64,000 nt of DNA from Bradyrhizobium roseum (lineage in GTDB: Bacteria > Pseudomonadota > Alphaproteobacteria > Rhizobiales > Xanthobacteraceae), in contig NZ_CP129212.1 in assembly GCF_030413175.1 (NCBI RefSeq), positions 3,596,001 through 3,660,000 on the forward strand, in the 5' to 3' direction. Under the pieces are notes generated by a model. That model made no database searches. It was not told where the DNA came from and was given only the letters and a program-made list of their open reading frames with translations. Shown here in pieces: positions 22,781 to 30,966 of this stretch (position 1 is its first letter; every line of letters starts with the position of its first letter). The position numbers were made by a program, and so were the translations under genes.

Positions 22781-24445
22781 CTAGCGTTTGCCCTCGATGG
22801 CAATTTCGACGAGATACGGCCGACCTGCCGCAACCGCCTTTGCAACCGCGCCGGCAATGTCTTCGGCCTTCTCGACCCTGACGGCCTCGACGCCCATGCC
22901 GGCTGCGAGGTGCACGAAGTCGAGCACGGGACCGGTGATATCCATGTTCTGATAGGGATGCTGGGTGCCGGCTTCGAAATTCTGGCGCCAGACATCCACA
23001 TTGTGTTTGAGGATGCGATATTCGTGGTTGGCAAGCACCACGAACACGATCGCGAGTTTGTGGTGCGCAGCCGTCCACAGCGACTGGATCGCATACATCG
23101 CCGAGCCGTCGCCGGAGACGGCGACCACGGGCCGGTCCGGCATGGCCACCTTGACGCCGATCGCGCCGGCAAGGCCCTGGCCGATGCCGCCACCGCGACC
23201 GCCGAAATAATCGCCGAAGCCGCGATAGTCGAAGGCGCGGGCGAGGTCGAGGCTGGCCGTGATGCTTTCATCGACGATGACGACATTGTCCGGCAGCCCG
23301 CGGCGAAGCTCCGCGGTGACGCGCGGCATCGAGCTCGGCTGGCGGTTCCAGCTTTTTTCGACGCGTGCACGATAGGCTTCTTTTTCGCTCGCCTGCAATT
23401 CGGCCAACGCGGCATTGCGGCTTTGTGCGGCTTGCCTGAAGTCCGCGCCCGCTTTTGCGTGCAGGGCTTCCGTCAAGGAACGGAGGCTGACGGCGATGTC
23501 GCCGACGATGCCGGCATCGAGCCGGTTGTTGAGCGCGAGACGTTCGGCGGACGCTTCGATCTGCAGCAAGGGTACGCCGTCGGCCATGTGGCCGCCAGGC
23601 GCAAACCAGATGTCCTCAAAGAAGGGGCCGCCGATCAGCAGCACAAGATCGGTATCGCCGAGCGCCTTGCGGACCTGCCGGGCGTCGGCGGGGAGCGACT
23701 GGCGGTAGCTCGGATGGCTGGTCGGGAAGGGCGCGTGATGCCGCAGCCCTTCGAACCACACGGTGGCCCCAATCGTTTCCACCAGGGCCACCAGCGCCTG
23801 TTCGCCGCCCGATCTCGCCACGTCGTCGCCGGCGATGATGGCCGGCTTCTTCGACTTGAGAAGCAGCGTGGCCAGCGCTTCCACGCCAGCCGGGTCGGGT
23901 CGGGTCGATCGCCACAGATTGTCCGGCGCCGAAGCATCGACGGCGGTCTCCTGTTCCAGAACGTCGATCGGCAGTGCGACGAACACCGGACCCGGAGGGC
24001 CGTCGGTCGCGACCTTGAACGCGCGACGCATGATCGGGGCAATCTCGTCGGCGCGCTCGATCTGCACGCTCCACTTGGTCACGGGGGCCGCCATCGCCAC
24101 GAGGTCGTGGCCGAGAACCGGATTCCTGAGCCGCATCCGCGTGTCCTGCTGACCGGCGGTGACGACAACGGGCGAATTGGCTTTCAGCGCGCCGTAGAGC
24201 GAACCGATGCCATTGCCGAGGCCGGGGGCAACGTGCAGATTGGCGACGGTGACGCGGCCCGAGGCCTGCGCATAGAAGCTGGCAGCACTGACCGCGACGC
24301 CTTCATGCAGCGCCATGATGTATTCGAGTTGCGGAAATGCCGGCAGGCTGTCGAGCAGCGGGGTTTCCGTCGTTCCGGGATTGCCGAAGATATGACGCAC
24401 GCCGTGCGACACGAACGATTCCATCAGCACACGACGTCCGCGCAT
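22781..24445 (-). CDS. ThDP-dependent decarboxylase, benzoylformate decarboxylase-like
   Basis: A 554-residue thiamine-diphosphate enzyme of the acetolactate synthase / benzoylformate decarboxylase class. The N-terminus has FGNPGTTETPLL, the ThDP-activating Glu in ALHEGVAV (near 48) and a conserved NLHVAPG. The cofactor-binding motif GDGSAMYAIQSLW runs to VLAN near 430. The middle domain lacks the second histidine known from benzoylformate decarboxylase, so the substrate is uncertain. Start ATG 24445 follows AAGGGAGAG. pcaB lies 116 bases downstream on the same strand, which suggests an aromatic-acid catabolic unit. Confidence 0.82.
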   Translation of the reverse strand: MRGRRVLMESFVSHGVRHIFGNPGTTETPLLDSLPAFPQLEYIMALHEGVAVSAASFYAQASGRVTVANLHVAPGLGNGIGSLYGALKANSPVVVTAGQQDTRMRLRNPVLGHDLVAMAAPVTKWSVQIERADEIAPIMRRAFKVATDGPPGPVFVALPIDVLEQETAVDASAPDNLWRSTRPDPAGVEALATLLLKSKKPAIIAGDDVARSGGEQALVALVETIGATVWFEGLRHHAPFPTSHPSYRQSLPADARQVRKALGDTDLVLLIGGPFFEDIWFAPGGHMADGVPLLQIEASAERLALNNRLDAGIVGDIAVSLRSLTEALHAKAGADFRQAAQSRNAALAELQASEKEAYRARVEKSWNRQPSSMPRVTAELRRGLPDNVVIVDESITASLDLARAFDYRGFGDYFGGRGGGIGQGLAGAIGVKVAMPDRPVVAVSGDGSAMYAIQSLWTAAHHKLAIVFVVLANHEYRILKHNVDVWRQNFEAGTQHPYQNMDITGPVLDFVHLAAGMGVEAVRVEKAEDIAGAVAKAVAAGRPYLVEIAIEGKR

Positions 24446-24594
24446 TTCTCTCCCTTTCGATGCTTCGATCCGTTATGAGCATCATCGGCCGGGACGCCGC
24501 CCATGGCAATCGCGCGGGACGGTTTGCGCCCGCGCGGCCGGCTGCGTCTTCCGCATGGCTGTGGGTGACAACGTCGACACCCGTCGAGGCCGCA

Positions 24595-25788
24595 TCACTC
24601 CTCCGACAGCGAATGCCCCAGGAAGAAACGCAACATTTCTCTGGTTGCATCCGGTCCTCGCGGATCGGTATAGGAGCCTGCGGGGCTGCCGCCGGACCAT
24701 GCATGTCCGCCGCCGTGGACATTCCAGTGCTCCAGCATTTCGCGTCCATGCGCATCGGTCAGGACCGTTCTCGTATAGGCGTGACCGCCGGAGATCTGTC
24801 CCCGATGCACGGTCTTTTGTGTGTTCAAGGCCCTCACGGACTGCTCAACGATGTGATCGCCGTTGTTGGGATGCACGGTCGTGTCGCGATCGCCGTGGAA
24901 GACGATGGTGGGAACGGGAGACGGGCCACCTGAAACGAACTTGCGATCCAATCCTCCCTGTCGCATGGCGAGAAGCGCGGAGGGAAGATCCGTGGCGACG
25001 CCGCATGGCAGGCCGGAGTGGATGCCGATGGCGGCATACAAATCGCCATACGTCGCGCCCATCACGGCCGCTGCGGCTGCGCCGGCCGACAGTCCGGCCA
25101 CGTAGACGCGCTTTCGATCGACCGAATATTGTTCCATGATTTCTCGCGTAATGCCCGCGATCAGCGACGGCTCGCCTCGGCCTCGCTGCTGGTCCTCCTT
25201 GCGAAACCAGTTCCAGCATTTCGCCTGGTTGGCCTGGCTCGGTTGAGCGGGATAGACCACAAGGCAATTGAGCTCCTCCGCGAGCAGGTTCATGCGCGTG
25301 CCGGCGGCGAAATCGTCCGGCGACTGGGTACAGCCGTGAAGCATTACGGCCAGAGGAAGCGGCTGCTGGCGATAGCCACTCGGGATGAACAGCTTGTAGG
25401 TACGGCTTCCCGCCGGACTGCGGTATGTCGCTTCGATGAAACGGGCGCCCTCCGGCACGACCTCCGGTGAACTCAGCGGGGCGCGTTTCAAGACGCCGGG
25501 CATTTCGATCACGGGGCGTCGCTTTTTGCGATCCACCAAGGAGTGGGTCTTGCGCGGCGGCCCAGCGGGGGCTGATGCGGATGACGGTGTGTTCTGCGGC
25601 TCCTCGATCACGTTGGCCTTTGCGTCGATGATGATCGGGCCGGGGAGAGCGACGTGACTGCGGCTGCGCGGCGGCGCGTGTTCCGTGCGCTCGCCGTGAA
25701 GCATGCGTTGCAGCAGCGCGGTGGCTTCAACGAGTTGGCCCGCGCGGGTGAGGCGGGTGGCTTCCCGGATGATGTCCTGGTTCAGCAT
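24595..25788 (-). CDS. PHB-depolymerase-family esterase (LpqC-like)
   Basis: A 397-residue hydrolase. The first ~140 residues are low-complexity and contain no signal peptide. The catalytic part has LPLAVMLHGCTQSPDDFA (oxyanion region), the nucleophile in AGLSAGAAA near 250, the Asp in FHGDRDTTVHPNN near 310, and the His in HGGGHAWSGG near 365. These fit the type found in feruloyl esterases and PHB depolymerases, but the lack of export suggests action on internal polyester or another ester. Start ATG 25788 follows GAGGTG and lies 4 bases after the regulator stop, so the two form an operon under the 26219-26254 operator. Confidence 0.85.
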   Translation of the reverse strand: MLNQDIIREATRLTRAGQLVEATALLQRMLHGERTEHAPPRSRSHVALPGPIIIDAKANVIEEPQNTPSSASAPAGPPRKTHSLVDRKKRRPVIEMPGVLKRAPLSSPEVVPEGARFIEATYRSPAGSRTYKLFIPSGYRQQPLPLAVMLHGCTQSPDDFAAGTRMNLLAEELNCLVVYPAQPSQANQAKCWNWFRKEDQQRGRGEPSLIAGITREIMEQYSVDRKRVYVAGLSAGAAAAAVMGATYGDLYAAIGIHSGLPCGVATDLPSALLAMRQGGLDRKFVSGGPSPVPTIVFHGDRDTTVHPNNGDHIVEQSVRALNTQKTVHRGQISGGHAYTRTVLTDAHGREMLEHWNVHGGGHAWSGGSPAGSYTDPRGPDATREMLRFFLGHSLSEE

Positions 25789-25792
25789 CGTT

Positions 25793-26212
25793 TCACCTCG
25801 TCCTGTCGGCGAGCGCGGCCTTGACCGCCGGACTGGCATGCAAAGCGCCCAGCACCGAGACGGAGGCGATGGTGGCCCGTGCAAGCTCGGGCGTGACGTC
25901 CTGGGAAATGCTGGCAAGGCCCAGCACATTGATGTGGAGCATCTCGCCGGTGCGCTGCACTGCTTCAAGATCCTCGCGGCTATAGGTTCGCAATCCGAGG
26001 TCCAGACTTTTGCGTGCGGTCGACTGCTTGACGACGTCGGCGTGACGTTCGAGCTGATTACGGATCGCCGTCCGGATGAAATCGGTCCGGTTCGAGTAGA
26101 AACCCTCCTGGACCATGAGATCGACGTGACCCAGATCGACATAGCCAAGATTAATGGTGATTTTTTCGCTTTCGGGCGGTTTGGGCCGAAGTTCCCTGAC
26201 GTTACCTTGCAT
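25793..26212 (-). CDS. Ribbon-helix-helix (CopG-like) regulator
   Basis: A 139-residue protein with an N-terminal RHH fold: strand KITINLGYVDLG and helices leading to FYSNRTDFIRTAIRNQL (about 18-53). The rest is helical and may dimerise or bind a ligand. RHH proteins bind as dimers to short inverted repeats. A nested palindrome made of four CATCCATA-type half-sites lies 7-42 bases before its start, strong evidence for autorepression. It is the first gene of an operon with the esterase. It may sense polyhydroxyalkanoate status, which is inferred only from the neighbour. Confidence 0.8.
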   Translation of the reverse strand: MQGNVRELRPKPPESEKITINLGYVDLGHVDLMVQEGFYSNRTDFIRTAIRNQLERHADVVKQSTARKSLDLGLRTYSREDLEAVQRTGEMLHINVLGLASISQDVTPELARATIASVSVLGALHASPAVKAALADRTR

Positions 26213-26218
26213 CGATTA

Positions 26219-26254
26219 CATCCATACACCATCCATATGGATGTTATATGGATG
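26219..26254 (-). promoter_or_regulatory. Nested palindromic operator of the RHH-esterase operon
   Basis: Four half-sites in perfect symmetry: CATCCATA at 26219 and 26230, TATGGATG at 26236 and 26247, with 3-base spacers (cac and tta). The inner pair makes the palindrome CATCCATATGGATG. The site covers the region from -7 to -42 relative to the regulator ATG, and its GGATG lies where the ribosome-binding site should be. Binding would block both transcription and translation start. Confidence 0.75.
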
Positions 26255-26299
26255 TTAAGGTCGCCCCCGCAAGGTGGCCAACTCTCTTAATTTTCCTGC

Positions 26300-26326
26300 A
26301 AAAAAGACGGCCCGCCGAAGCGGGCC
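26300..26326 (-). terminator. Rho-independent terminator of the 26363 gene
   Basis: GGCCCGC-cgaa-GCGGGCC, followed on the minus strand by GTCTTTTTT. It lies directly after the stress-protein gene and before the operator of the next operon. Confidence 0.85.
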
Positions 26327-26362
26327 GCCTGGTGCAATTAGCGATGTGCATCATTGATGCGA

Positions 26363-26983
26363 TTAGCGCGGTGCGCCGCCGTAGATTTGACGCTCCTTGC
26401 GAACCTCATCCGCGCCATAGGGCTGACTGGCGGGATCGAACGATTTCCAACCGGTCTTCTGCCAGGCGGCACTCCGGTCGCGCAGGTTGACGGCAGACTC
26501 GTTCAATATCGCGTCGAGTCGGGTCCTTTCCGCATCGGCCACGCGTGCGGACACCAGCGTGCCTCCACGACGGACGCCCTCGGCATAGGAGTGAGCGTCC
26601 TCGTCGGAGACGCCCGCTTCCGTCAGCGCACCGACGATTCCGCCGGTCGCCGCGCCTGCAGCCGCGCCGACCGCGGTAGCTGCCAGCCAACCAGCGGCGA
26701 CGACGGGGCCGAGGCCCGGGATCGCCAGCAAGCCGAGTCCGGCAAGCAGGCCCGCTGCGCCGCCTACGCCCGCACCAATGCCAGCGCCCTTGCCGGCACC
26801 TTCGGCGCGATCGTCGACGCCATCGCGATCGCGATCAACGTTCTTGTCGGTATTGAACCAGCTGTCCGAATTATTGGCGACGATGCTGATGTCCGAATGC
26901 GGAACGCCCGCCGATTCCAGACGCTGAACGGCTTGCTGGGCATCGCTGTGGTTATCGTAAAGACGAGAGATTGTAACGGTCAT
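26363..26983 (-). CDS. General-stress-type protein, YflT/17M-like
   Basis: A 206-residue protein. The N-terminal MTVTISRLYDNHSDAQQAVQRLESAGVPHSDIS is the pattern of heat- or stress-induced YflT/GSP17M proteins. Next comes an acidic DRDRDGVDD stretch and then a Gly/Ala-rich hydrophobic middle (residues 65-120, two likely membrane hairpins), typical of glycine-zipper stress proteins. The C-terminus (GWKSFDPASQPYGADEVRKERQIYGG) is shared by rhizobial members. It follows the PepSY gene by 12 bases, so it is part of a two-gene operon. A role in envelope or osmotic stress is likely but unproven. Confidence 0.75.
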   Translation of the reverse strand: MTVTISRLYDNHSDAQQAVQRLESAGVPHSDISIVANNSDSWFNTDKNVDRDRDGVDDRAEGAGKGAGIGAGVGGAAGLLAGLGLLAIPGLGPVVAAGWLAATAVGAAAGAATGGIVGALTEAGVSDEDAHSYAEGVRRGGTLVSARVADAERTRLDAILNESAVNLRDRSAAWQKTGWKSFDPASQPYGADEVRKERQIYGGAPR

Positions 26984-26995
26984 GTAAAACCTTCC

Positions 26996-27313
26996 TTACT
27001 TGGCAGAATTGACGTTGCCTTGAAAATCGACGCTCACCGCCGTCGCGGCGCCGCTCTTGCTCGCCTTGCCGCGCCACACACCGTTGTCGTCCTTCTTCAA
27101 TTCGGTGACGTTGGTGTAGCCGGCATCTTCGATCTTCGACTTGGCTTGTCCTTCCGTGAAACTGTTGCGACCGGCGACAGGCGCATTGGAGTTGTTCTGT
27201 CCGGAGCTGTTGACCGCGTTGTTGTTCGGTCCCGATTGCGCAGGCGGATTTTGCGCCGATGCGGTGCTAGCGGCCAATAATCCAATACAGACGAATAGAA
27301 GTGATCGTTTCAT
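26996..27313 (-). CDS. Secreted PepSY-domain protein
   Basis: A 105-residue exported protein. The start at 27313 follows GGAGACC and gives the signal peptide MKRSLLFVCIGLLAASTASA. An Asn/Gln-rich linker follows, then a PepSY-like domain: SFTEGQAKSKIEDAGYTNVTELKKDDNGVWRG and GAATAVSVDFQGNV. PepSY domains often inhibit proteases or bind cell-wall partners. Here the protein is free in the periplasm. It forms an operon with the stress protein downstream. Confidence 0.78.
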   Translation of the reverse strand: MKRSLLFVCIGLLAASTASAQNPPAQSGPNNNAVNSSGQNNSNAPVAGRNSFTEGQAKSKIEDAGYTNVTELKKDDNGVWRGKASKSGAATAVSVDFQGNVNSAK

Positions 27314-27615
27314 AGTTGGTCTCCAAAGCTTCAGGAGCGAGCCCAATCTCCCGTCGGGGCTTTAGTTCCTAAACGGTGGAGTCATTCGGATTGCTTGTCG
27401 TTGAACAGTCGCTCGCTTGCGAAATTATTTGGCTGCGTCAGGCAGTCGCGAACGATGCGAGACACCCGAGCCCTTCCAGCCAGGCGTAGCGCTTGTGCGC
27501 GAACGGTGAGCCGTGACGGCTTTGGCCTTCCGTTGCCTCGACTGGTTCAACTTGAAATGGAACCAAGAAGGACACGAGGAATTGCCCCACGCAATCACCT
27601 TACCCGGAGAAAATC
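27314..27615. other. Divergent intergenic region
   Basis: About 300 bases between the PepSY operon (minus) and the ferritin-like gene (plus). It must contain both promoters. GGAAC occurs near 27374 on the minus strand and near 27559 on the plus strand, but the matching CGTT of an EcfG stress promoter is not at the right spacing in either case. No gene was seen. Confidence 0.5.
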
Positions 27616-28122
27616 ATGGCCAAGATGAAGAAGCTCGAAGACCTGTTTCACGATACGCTCAAGGACGTCTATTTCGCCGAGAAGAAGATCCTCGTGAGCC
27701 TGCCGAAAATGGCGAAGGCTGCGCAGCACTCCGCACTGAAGGCCGCCTTCGAGAAACACCATGGCGAGACCGAAGGCCAGATCGAGCGTCTGGAGCAGGT
27801 GTTCGCGGAAATCGACAAGAAGCCTCAGGGCAAGACCTGCGACGCCATCGTCGGCATTGCCAAGGAAGGCCAGGAGATCATGGATGAGTACAAGGGCATG
27901 CCGGCCCACGACGCAGGTCTGCTCGCCGCGGCGCAGGCGGTCGAACACTACGAAATGACCCGTTACGGCACGCTTCGTACCTGGGCGGAAGAGCTCGGTT
28001 ACACCAAGGCCGCCAAGTTGCTCCAGCAGACCCTCGACGAAGAACGCGCGACCGACGCGGCCCTCACCAAACTTGCGAAGGCCGTCATCAATCTGGACGC
28101 GGAAAAGGAACAAGCGGCTTAA
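27616..28122 (+). CDS. Ferritin-like DUF892 protein (YciE/YciF family)
   Basis: A 168-residue four-helix protein. The start ATG 27616 follows CGGAG. Helix one carries KLEDLFHDTLKDVYFAEKKIL; later AFEKHHGETEGQIERLEQVF, then AQAVEHYEMTRYGTLRTWA and LLQQTLDEE supply the Glu/His ligands expected for a diiron site. Family members are induced by osmotic or general stress, and some act as oxidases. The neighbours, a PepSY protein and a stress protein, fit a general-stress cluster. A GC-rich hairpin follows the gene. Confidence 0.9.
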   Translation: MAKMKKLEDLFHDTLKDVYFAEKKILVSLPKMAKAAQHSALKAAFEKHHGETEGQIERLEQVFAEIDKKPQGKTCDAIVGIAKEGQEIMDEYKGMPAHDAGLLAAAQAVEHYEMTRYGTLRTWAEELGYTKAAKLLQQTLDEERATDAALTKLAKAVINLDAEKEQAA

Positions 28123-28133
28123 GTGTCCTCATC

Positions 28134-28158
28134 GGCCGCCCCGACCCCTGGGGCGGCC
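28134..28158 (+). terminator. GC-rich hairpin after the ferritin-like gene
   Basis: GGCCGCCCC and GGGGCGGCC arms with a 7-base loop, 12 bases after the stop codon. There is no U-tract, so it may work with Rho or as an mRNA 3' stabiliser. A second inverted repeat, GAGGTCC...GGACCTC, lies at 28246-28275. Confidence 0.5.
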
Positions 28159-28316
28159 GCCATGAGAACGCTCGTCGAAGCGTGATGCGCCTGTCGGTGT
28201 GTTCTTGCGCGACCAGGTTTCCGATCGGCCGCTCCCAGAATCGATGAGGTCCCCGGGGGGCATCCCGAGGACCTCAAGCCAGAGCAAACTGGCAATCATT
28301 CTATGAAGGCTGTGCC

Positions 28317-28574
28317 CTACGGGGTCCGGTTGCCGGTAACCAGGCGCGCTTCCTTCACGGTCGACTTGGAGCCGGCGGCGCGGAGGCATGAGGCCTCGAA
28401 ATTCGGCCAAGCCTGCTGGGAACAATCCTTGCCGACCGTTCGGATATCCAGCCGGTCGCCCTTGGCGAGCGCCTGCGGAACGCTGGCTTCGACCTGGGGG
28501 GCAAAGCCGGGCAGCACTGTCAGTGCGGCGGCGATGAAGGCGGCAGCGGCGATAGCGGAAAAAGCCTTGATCAT
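28317..28574 (-). CDS. Small secreted protein, conserved in Bradyrhizobium
   Basis: An 85-residue protein. The start at 28574 gives a signal peptide (MIKAFSAIAAAAFIAAALTV) cut near VEA. The mature part has two cysteines (GKDCSQQAWPNFEASCLRAAG) that could form a disulfide. No enzymatic motif is visible. An upstream ATG at 28724 is in frame but adds a non-export N-terminus, so I reject it. It is likely a periplasmic protein of unknown role. A 14-base sequence shared with another small-gene locus lies about 95 bases upstream. Confidence 0.6.
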   Translation of the reverse strand: MIKAFSAIAAAAFIAAALTVLPGFAPQVEASVPQALAKGDRLDIRTVGKDCSQQAWPNFEASCLRAAGSKSTVKEARLVTGNRTP

Positions 28575-28668
28575 GAGAGCCCCCTGTCGTGGGCCTTGGC
28601 GGCCCGTCGTCGTCTCGTTGGTTGAACTTGTAGCCATCACAAGTTTCCGGCTGTCTTCGCGGGCTACA

Positions 28669-28682
28669 AAAATGGTTTCGTC
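28669..28682. repeat. Shared 14-mer, copy 1
   Basis: AAAATGGTTTCGTC, found again at 48740-48753. Both copies sit 70-110 bases upstream of a minus-strand gene for a small exported or membrane protein and are followed by a GC-rich GGGC stretch. It may be a shared promoter or regulator site. Confidence 0.35.
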
Positions 28683-28852
28683 GGGCCGGGGTTTTGTTTC
28701 GTCGTCCATTGGCTGACGAAACATTGCCGACCGCCTGGAACAGACGCCTGGACCCCGGTAGTGGTTCAGTGGCCGAATGGAAATAAATAGCCGTGCTCCG
28801 GGGGAACCGGGCCCGGCTTGCCGGGTGGCCCGAGGCGGGGTAGGAGGGTCCT

Positions 28853-29350
28853 ATGCCCCGTATCGCGCTCTATCCCGGTTCATTCGATCCCGTCACCAAC
28901 GGCCATCTGGACGTCGTCCGGAACGCCGTCCGCCTGTGCGACCGCCTGATCGTGGCCATCGGCGTCCATCCCGGCAAAAAGCCGCTGTTTTCGACCGAGG
29001 AGCGGCTGGAGATGGTCCGGGCGGTATTCGCGCCCGTCGCCGCCAAGGCCGGCTGCGACTTCGACTGCACGACCTATGACAATCTGACGGTGACCGCCGC
29101 CCAGAAGGCCGGCGCGACCATCATGATCCGGGGCCTGCGCGACGGCACCGATCTTGACTACGAGATGCAGATCGCCGGCATGAACGAGACCATGGCGCCG
29201 GAGGTGCACACGGTATTCCTGCCGGCCTCGGTTACCGTCCGCCCGATCACCGCCACACTGGTGCGCCAAATCGCGGCGATGGGCGGCGACGTCTCGGCCT
29301 TCGTGCCGCCATCGGTCGCAGCCAGCCTGAAGACCAAGTTCGCGAGCTAA
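28853..29350 (+). CDS. coaD: Phosphopantetheine adenylyltransferase
   Basis: CoaD, 165 residues, makes dephospho-CoA from 4'-phosphopantetheine and ATP, the fourth step of CoA synthesis. It has the nucleotidyltransferase signature [15 protein letters not shown] near residue 7, with the T/HxGH-type [22 protein letters not shown] near 87 and [16 protein letters not shown] near 125 are typical substrate-binding segments. It starts at ATG 28853 after GGAGGG. It opens a plus-strand run with two cyclophilins and queA. Confidence 0.97.
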   Translation: MPRIALYPGSFDPVTNGHLDVVRNAVRLCDRLIVAIGVHPGKKPLFSTEERLEMVRAVFAPVAAKAGCDFDCTTYDNLTVTAAQKAGATIMIRGLRDGTDLDYEMQIAGMNETMAPEVHTVFLPASVTVRPITATLVRQIAAMGGDVSAFVPPSVAASLKTKFAS

Positions 29351-29402
29351 ACACGCCTGTCGGCGACATCACGCTTTCCTGTTTCACATGACCGGAGCTT
29401 TC

Positions 29403-29945
29403 ATGATCCGCATTCTCGCCGTCCTCGCCGCGCTGTTTTTCGTCAGCCCCGCGATCGCCCAGCCGCTGCCCGCCAATATCGACAAGGCCAATGCGATCGT
29501 GATCGAGACCACCAAGGGCCGCATCGTGGTCAAGCTGCGCAACGACATCGCGCCGCAGCATGCCGAGCGCATCAAGCTGCTTGCGCGCGAGGGTTATTAC
29601 AACAACGTGCCGTTCCATCGCGTGATCGAGGGCTTCATGGCCCAGACCGGCGACGGCAAGAATTTCAACGGCACCGGCGGTTCGAAATATCCGAATCTCG
29701 CGGCCGAATTCTCCAACGTGCCGTTCAAGCGCGGCATCGTCGGCATGGCGCGCGCCGCCAGCAACGATTCCGCCAACTCGCAATTCTTCATCATGTTCGC
29801 CGAAGGCGCCTCGCTGAACGGCAAGTACACCGTGATCGGCGAAGTGGTGGCGGGCATGGATGTGGTCGACAAGATCAAGCGCGGCGAACCCGTCGTCGAT
29901 CCCGACAAGATGGTGAAGGTGCAGGTCGCATCCGACGTCAAGTGA
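29403..29945 (+). CDS. ppiA: Periplasmic peptidyl-prolyl cis-trans isomerase (cyclophilin)
   Basis: A 180-residue cyclophilin with a signal peptide (MIRILAVLAALFFVSPAIA). It speeds proline isomerisation in exported proteins. Active-site elements VPFHRVIEGFMAQTGDG, GMARAASNDSANSQFFIMF and GEVVAGMDVVDKI are intact, including the catalytic Arg of FHRV and the Gln of SQFFI. Start ATG 29403 has GGAG upstream. It is probably cotranscribed with coaD and followed after 4 bases by a small secreted protein. It is the exported partner of the cytoplasmic cyclophilin at 30363. Confidence 0.92.
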   Translation: MIRILAVLAALFFVSPAIAQPLPANIDKANAIVIETTKGRIVVKLRNDIAPQHAERIKLLAREGYYNNVPFHRVIEGFMAQTGDGKNFNGTGGSKYPNLAAEFSNVPFKRGIVGMARAASNDSANSQFFIMFAEGASLNGKYTVIGEVVAGMDVVDKIKRGEPVVDPDKMVKVQVASDVK

Positions 29946-29949
29946 GGCG

Positions 29950-30387
29950 ATGATCTCGCCGCGCCGCGCGCCAGCCGTCTGTTGCGCCGCCGCGTTGCTG
30001 TGGCTTGCGGCGGCGGCGCACGCGCAGGCCGGCCCCGGTCAGATCGACACCATCAAGGACGTCTACGCCAAACTGTATTCCTGCTGGCGGCCGCCGGCTT
30101 CGCGCGCCAACCTGATGGACATTACGGTCATCGTCAGTTTCAACCGCGAAGGCGCTATTCTCGGTCAACCCAGGATTACCTATGAATCCCCAAGTGCCGG
30201 AGATGACGATCGGCTTGTGTACCGAATTGCCGTCATGGAAACATTGCAACGCTGTTCGCCGTTGCCATTTACCGAAGGACTGGGCGGTGCGGTCGCCGGC
30301 CGGCCTTTCGCGGTCACTTTCAGATCCCGCAAACGTCCACCCAAACCTGAAGAGAAAAGAGCATGGCTGATACAGAAAATACTTTGA
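29950..30387 (+). CDS. Secreted protein, TonB-C-like pattern
   Basis: A 145-residue exported protein with an N-terminal signal segment (AVCCAAALLWLAAAAHA). The mature part has YSCWRPPASRANLMDITVIVSFNREGAILGQPRITYES, which resembles the short TonB-C / TolA-type fold, and two cysteines (YSCW and QRCSPL). Its stop overlaps the start of the downstream cyclophilin by 25 bases, and it begins 4 bases after ppiA, so the three genes are tightly packed. The function is unknown. Confidence 0.72.
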   Translation: MISPRRAPAVCCAAALLWLAAAAHAQAGPGQIDTIKDVYAKLYSCWRPPASRANLMDITVIVSFNREGAILGQPRITYESPSAGDDDRLVYRIAVMETLQRCSPLPFTEGLGGAVAGRPFAVTFRSRKRPPKPEEKRAWLIQKIL

Positions 30388-30827
30388 TTCTTGAAACCAC
30401 GCAGGGCCCCGTCACCATCGAAATGCGCCCCGACCTGGCGCCCGGCCATGTCGCCCGCATCAAGGAACTGGTGCGCGAAGGCTTCTACGACGGCATCGTG
30501 TTCCACCGCGTGATCGAAGGCTTCATGGCGCAGACCGGCTGCCCGCAGGGCACCGGAACCGGCGGCTCGGGCCAGAAGCTGAAGGCCGAATTCAACAAGG
30601 AACCGCATGTCCGCGGCACCACCTCGATGGCCCGCGCCGCGAGCCCGGATTCCGGCGACAGCCAGTTCTTCATCTGCTTCGACGACGCCTCGTTCCTCAA
30701 CGGCCAGTACACGGTCTGGGGCAAGGTGACGTCGGGCATGGAGAACGTCGACAAGATCAAGCGTGGCGAGCCGGTGCAGAACCCCGACAAGATCGTCAAG
30801 GCGCACATGGCCGTCGACGCGGCTTAA
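30363..30827 (+). CDS. ppiB: Cytoplasmic peptidyl-prolyl cis-trans isomerase (cyclophilin)
   Basis: A 154-residue cyclophilin without signal peptide. Active-site motifs are VFHRVIEGFMAQTGCPQGTG, SMARAASPDSGDSQFFICF and YTVWGKVTSGMENVDKIKRG. It is the cytoplasmic counterpart of the upstream exported enzyme, and the two probably arose by duplication. The start at 30363 lies inside the end of the preceding gene, which suggests coupling. A pair of palindromic repeats follows. Confidence 0.95.
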   Translation: MADTENTLILETTQGPVTIEMRPDLAPGHVARIKELVREGFYDGIVFHRVIEGFMAQTGCPQGTGTGGSGQKLKAEFNKEPHVRGTTSMARAASPDSGDSQFFICFDDASFLNGQYTVWGKVTSGMENVDKIKRGEPVQNPDKIVKAHMAVDAA

Positions 30828-30836
30828 CGCTCGCCC

Positions 30837-30947
30837 CTCATGGTGAGGAGCCTGCGAAGCAGGCGCCTCGAACCATGAGTCCCCGGATGCCGCAGCACAC
30901 CGGCCTCATCCTTCGAGACGCGGCTTGCTCCGCTGCTCAGGATGAGG
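30837..30947. repeat. Two intergenic palindromic (BIME/RPE-like) elements
   Basis: Two imperfect palindromes in a row between ppiB and queA. The first (30837-30879) has arms CTCATGGT and ACCATGAG. The second (30904-30947) has arms CTCATCCT and AGGATGAG with the common TTCGAGACGCGG core. This is the family of short interspersed repeats I know from Bradyrhizobium intergenic regions. They form stable stem-loops in mRNA. Confidence 0.75.
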
Positions 30948-30966
30948 ATCGGCGGTCTGAGCCAAT

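Noticed and set aside
22775..24478. 567-codon plus-strand frame opposite the ThDP decarboxylase
   Set aside because: Shadow of a well-supported enzyme gene.
27314..27615. EcfG (general stress sigma) promoters before the stress genes
   Set aside because: GGAAC elements are present but no CGTT lies at the 16-17 base spacing.
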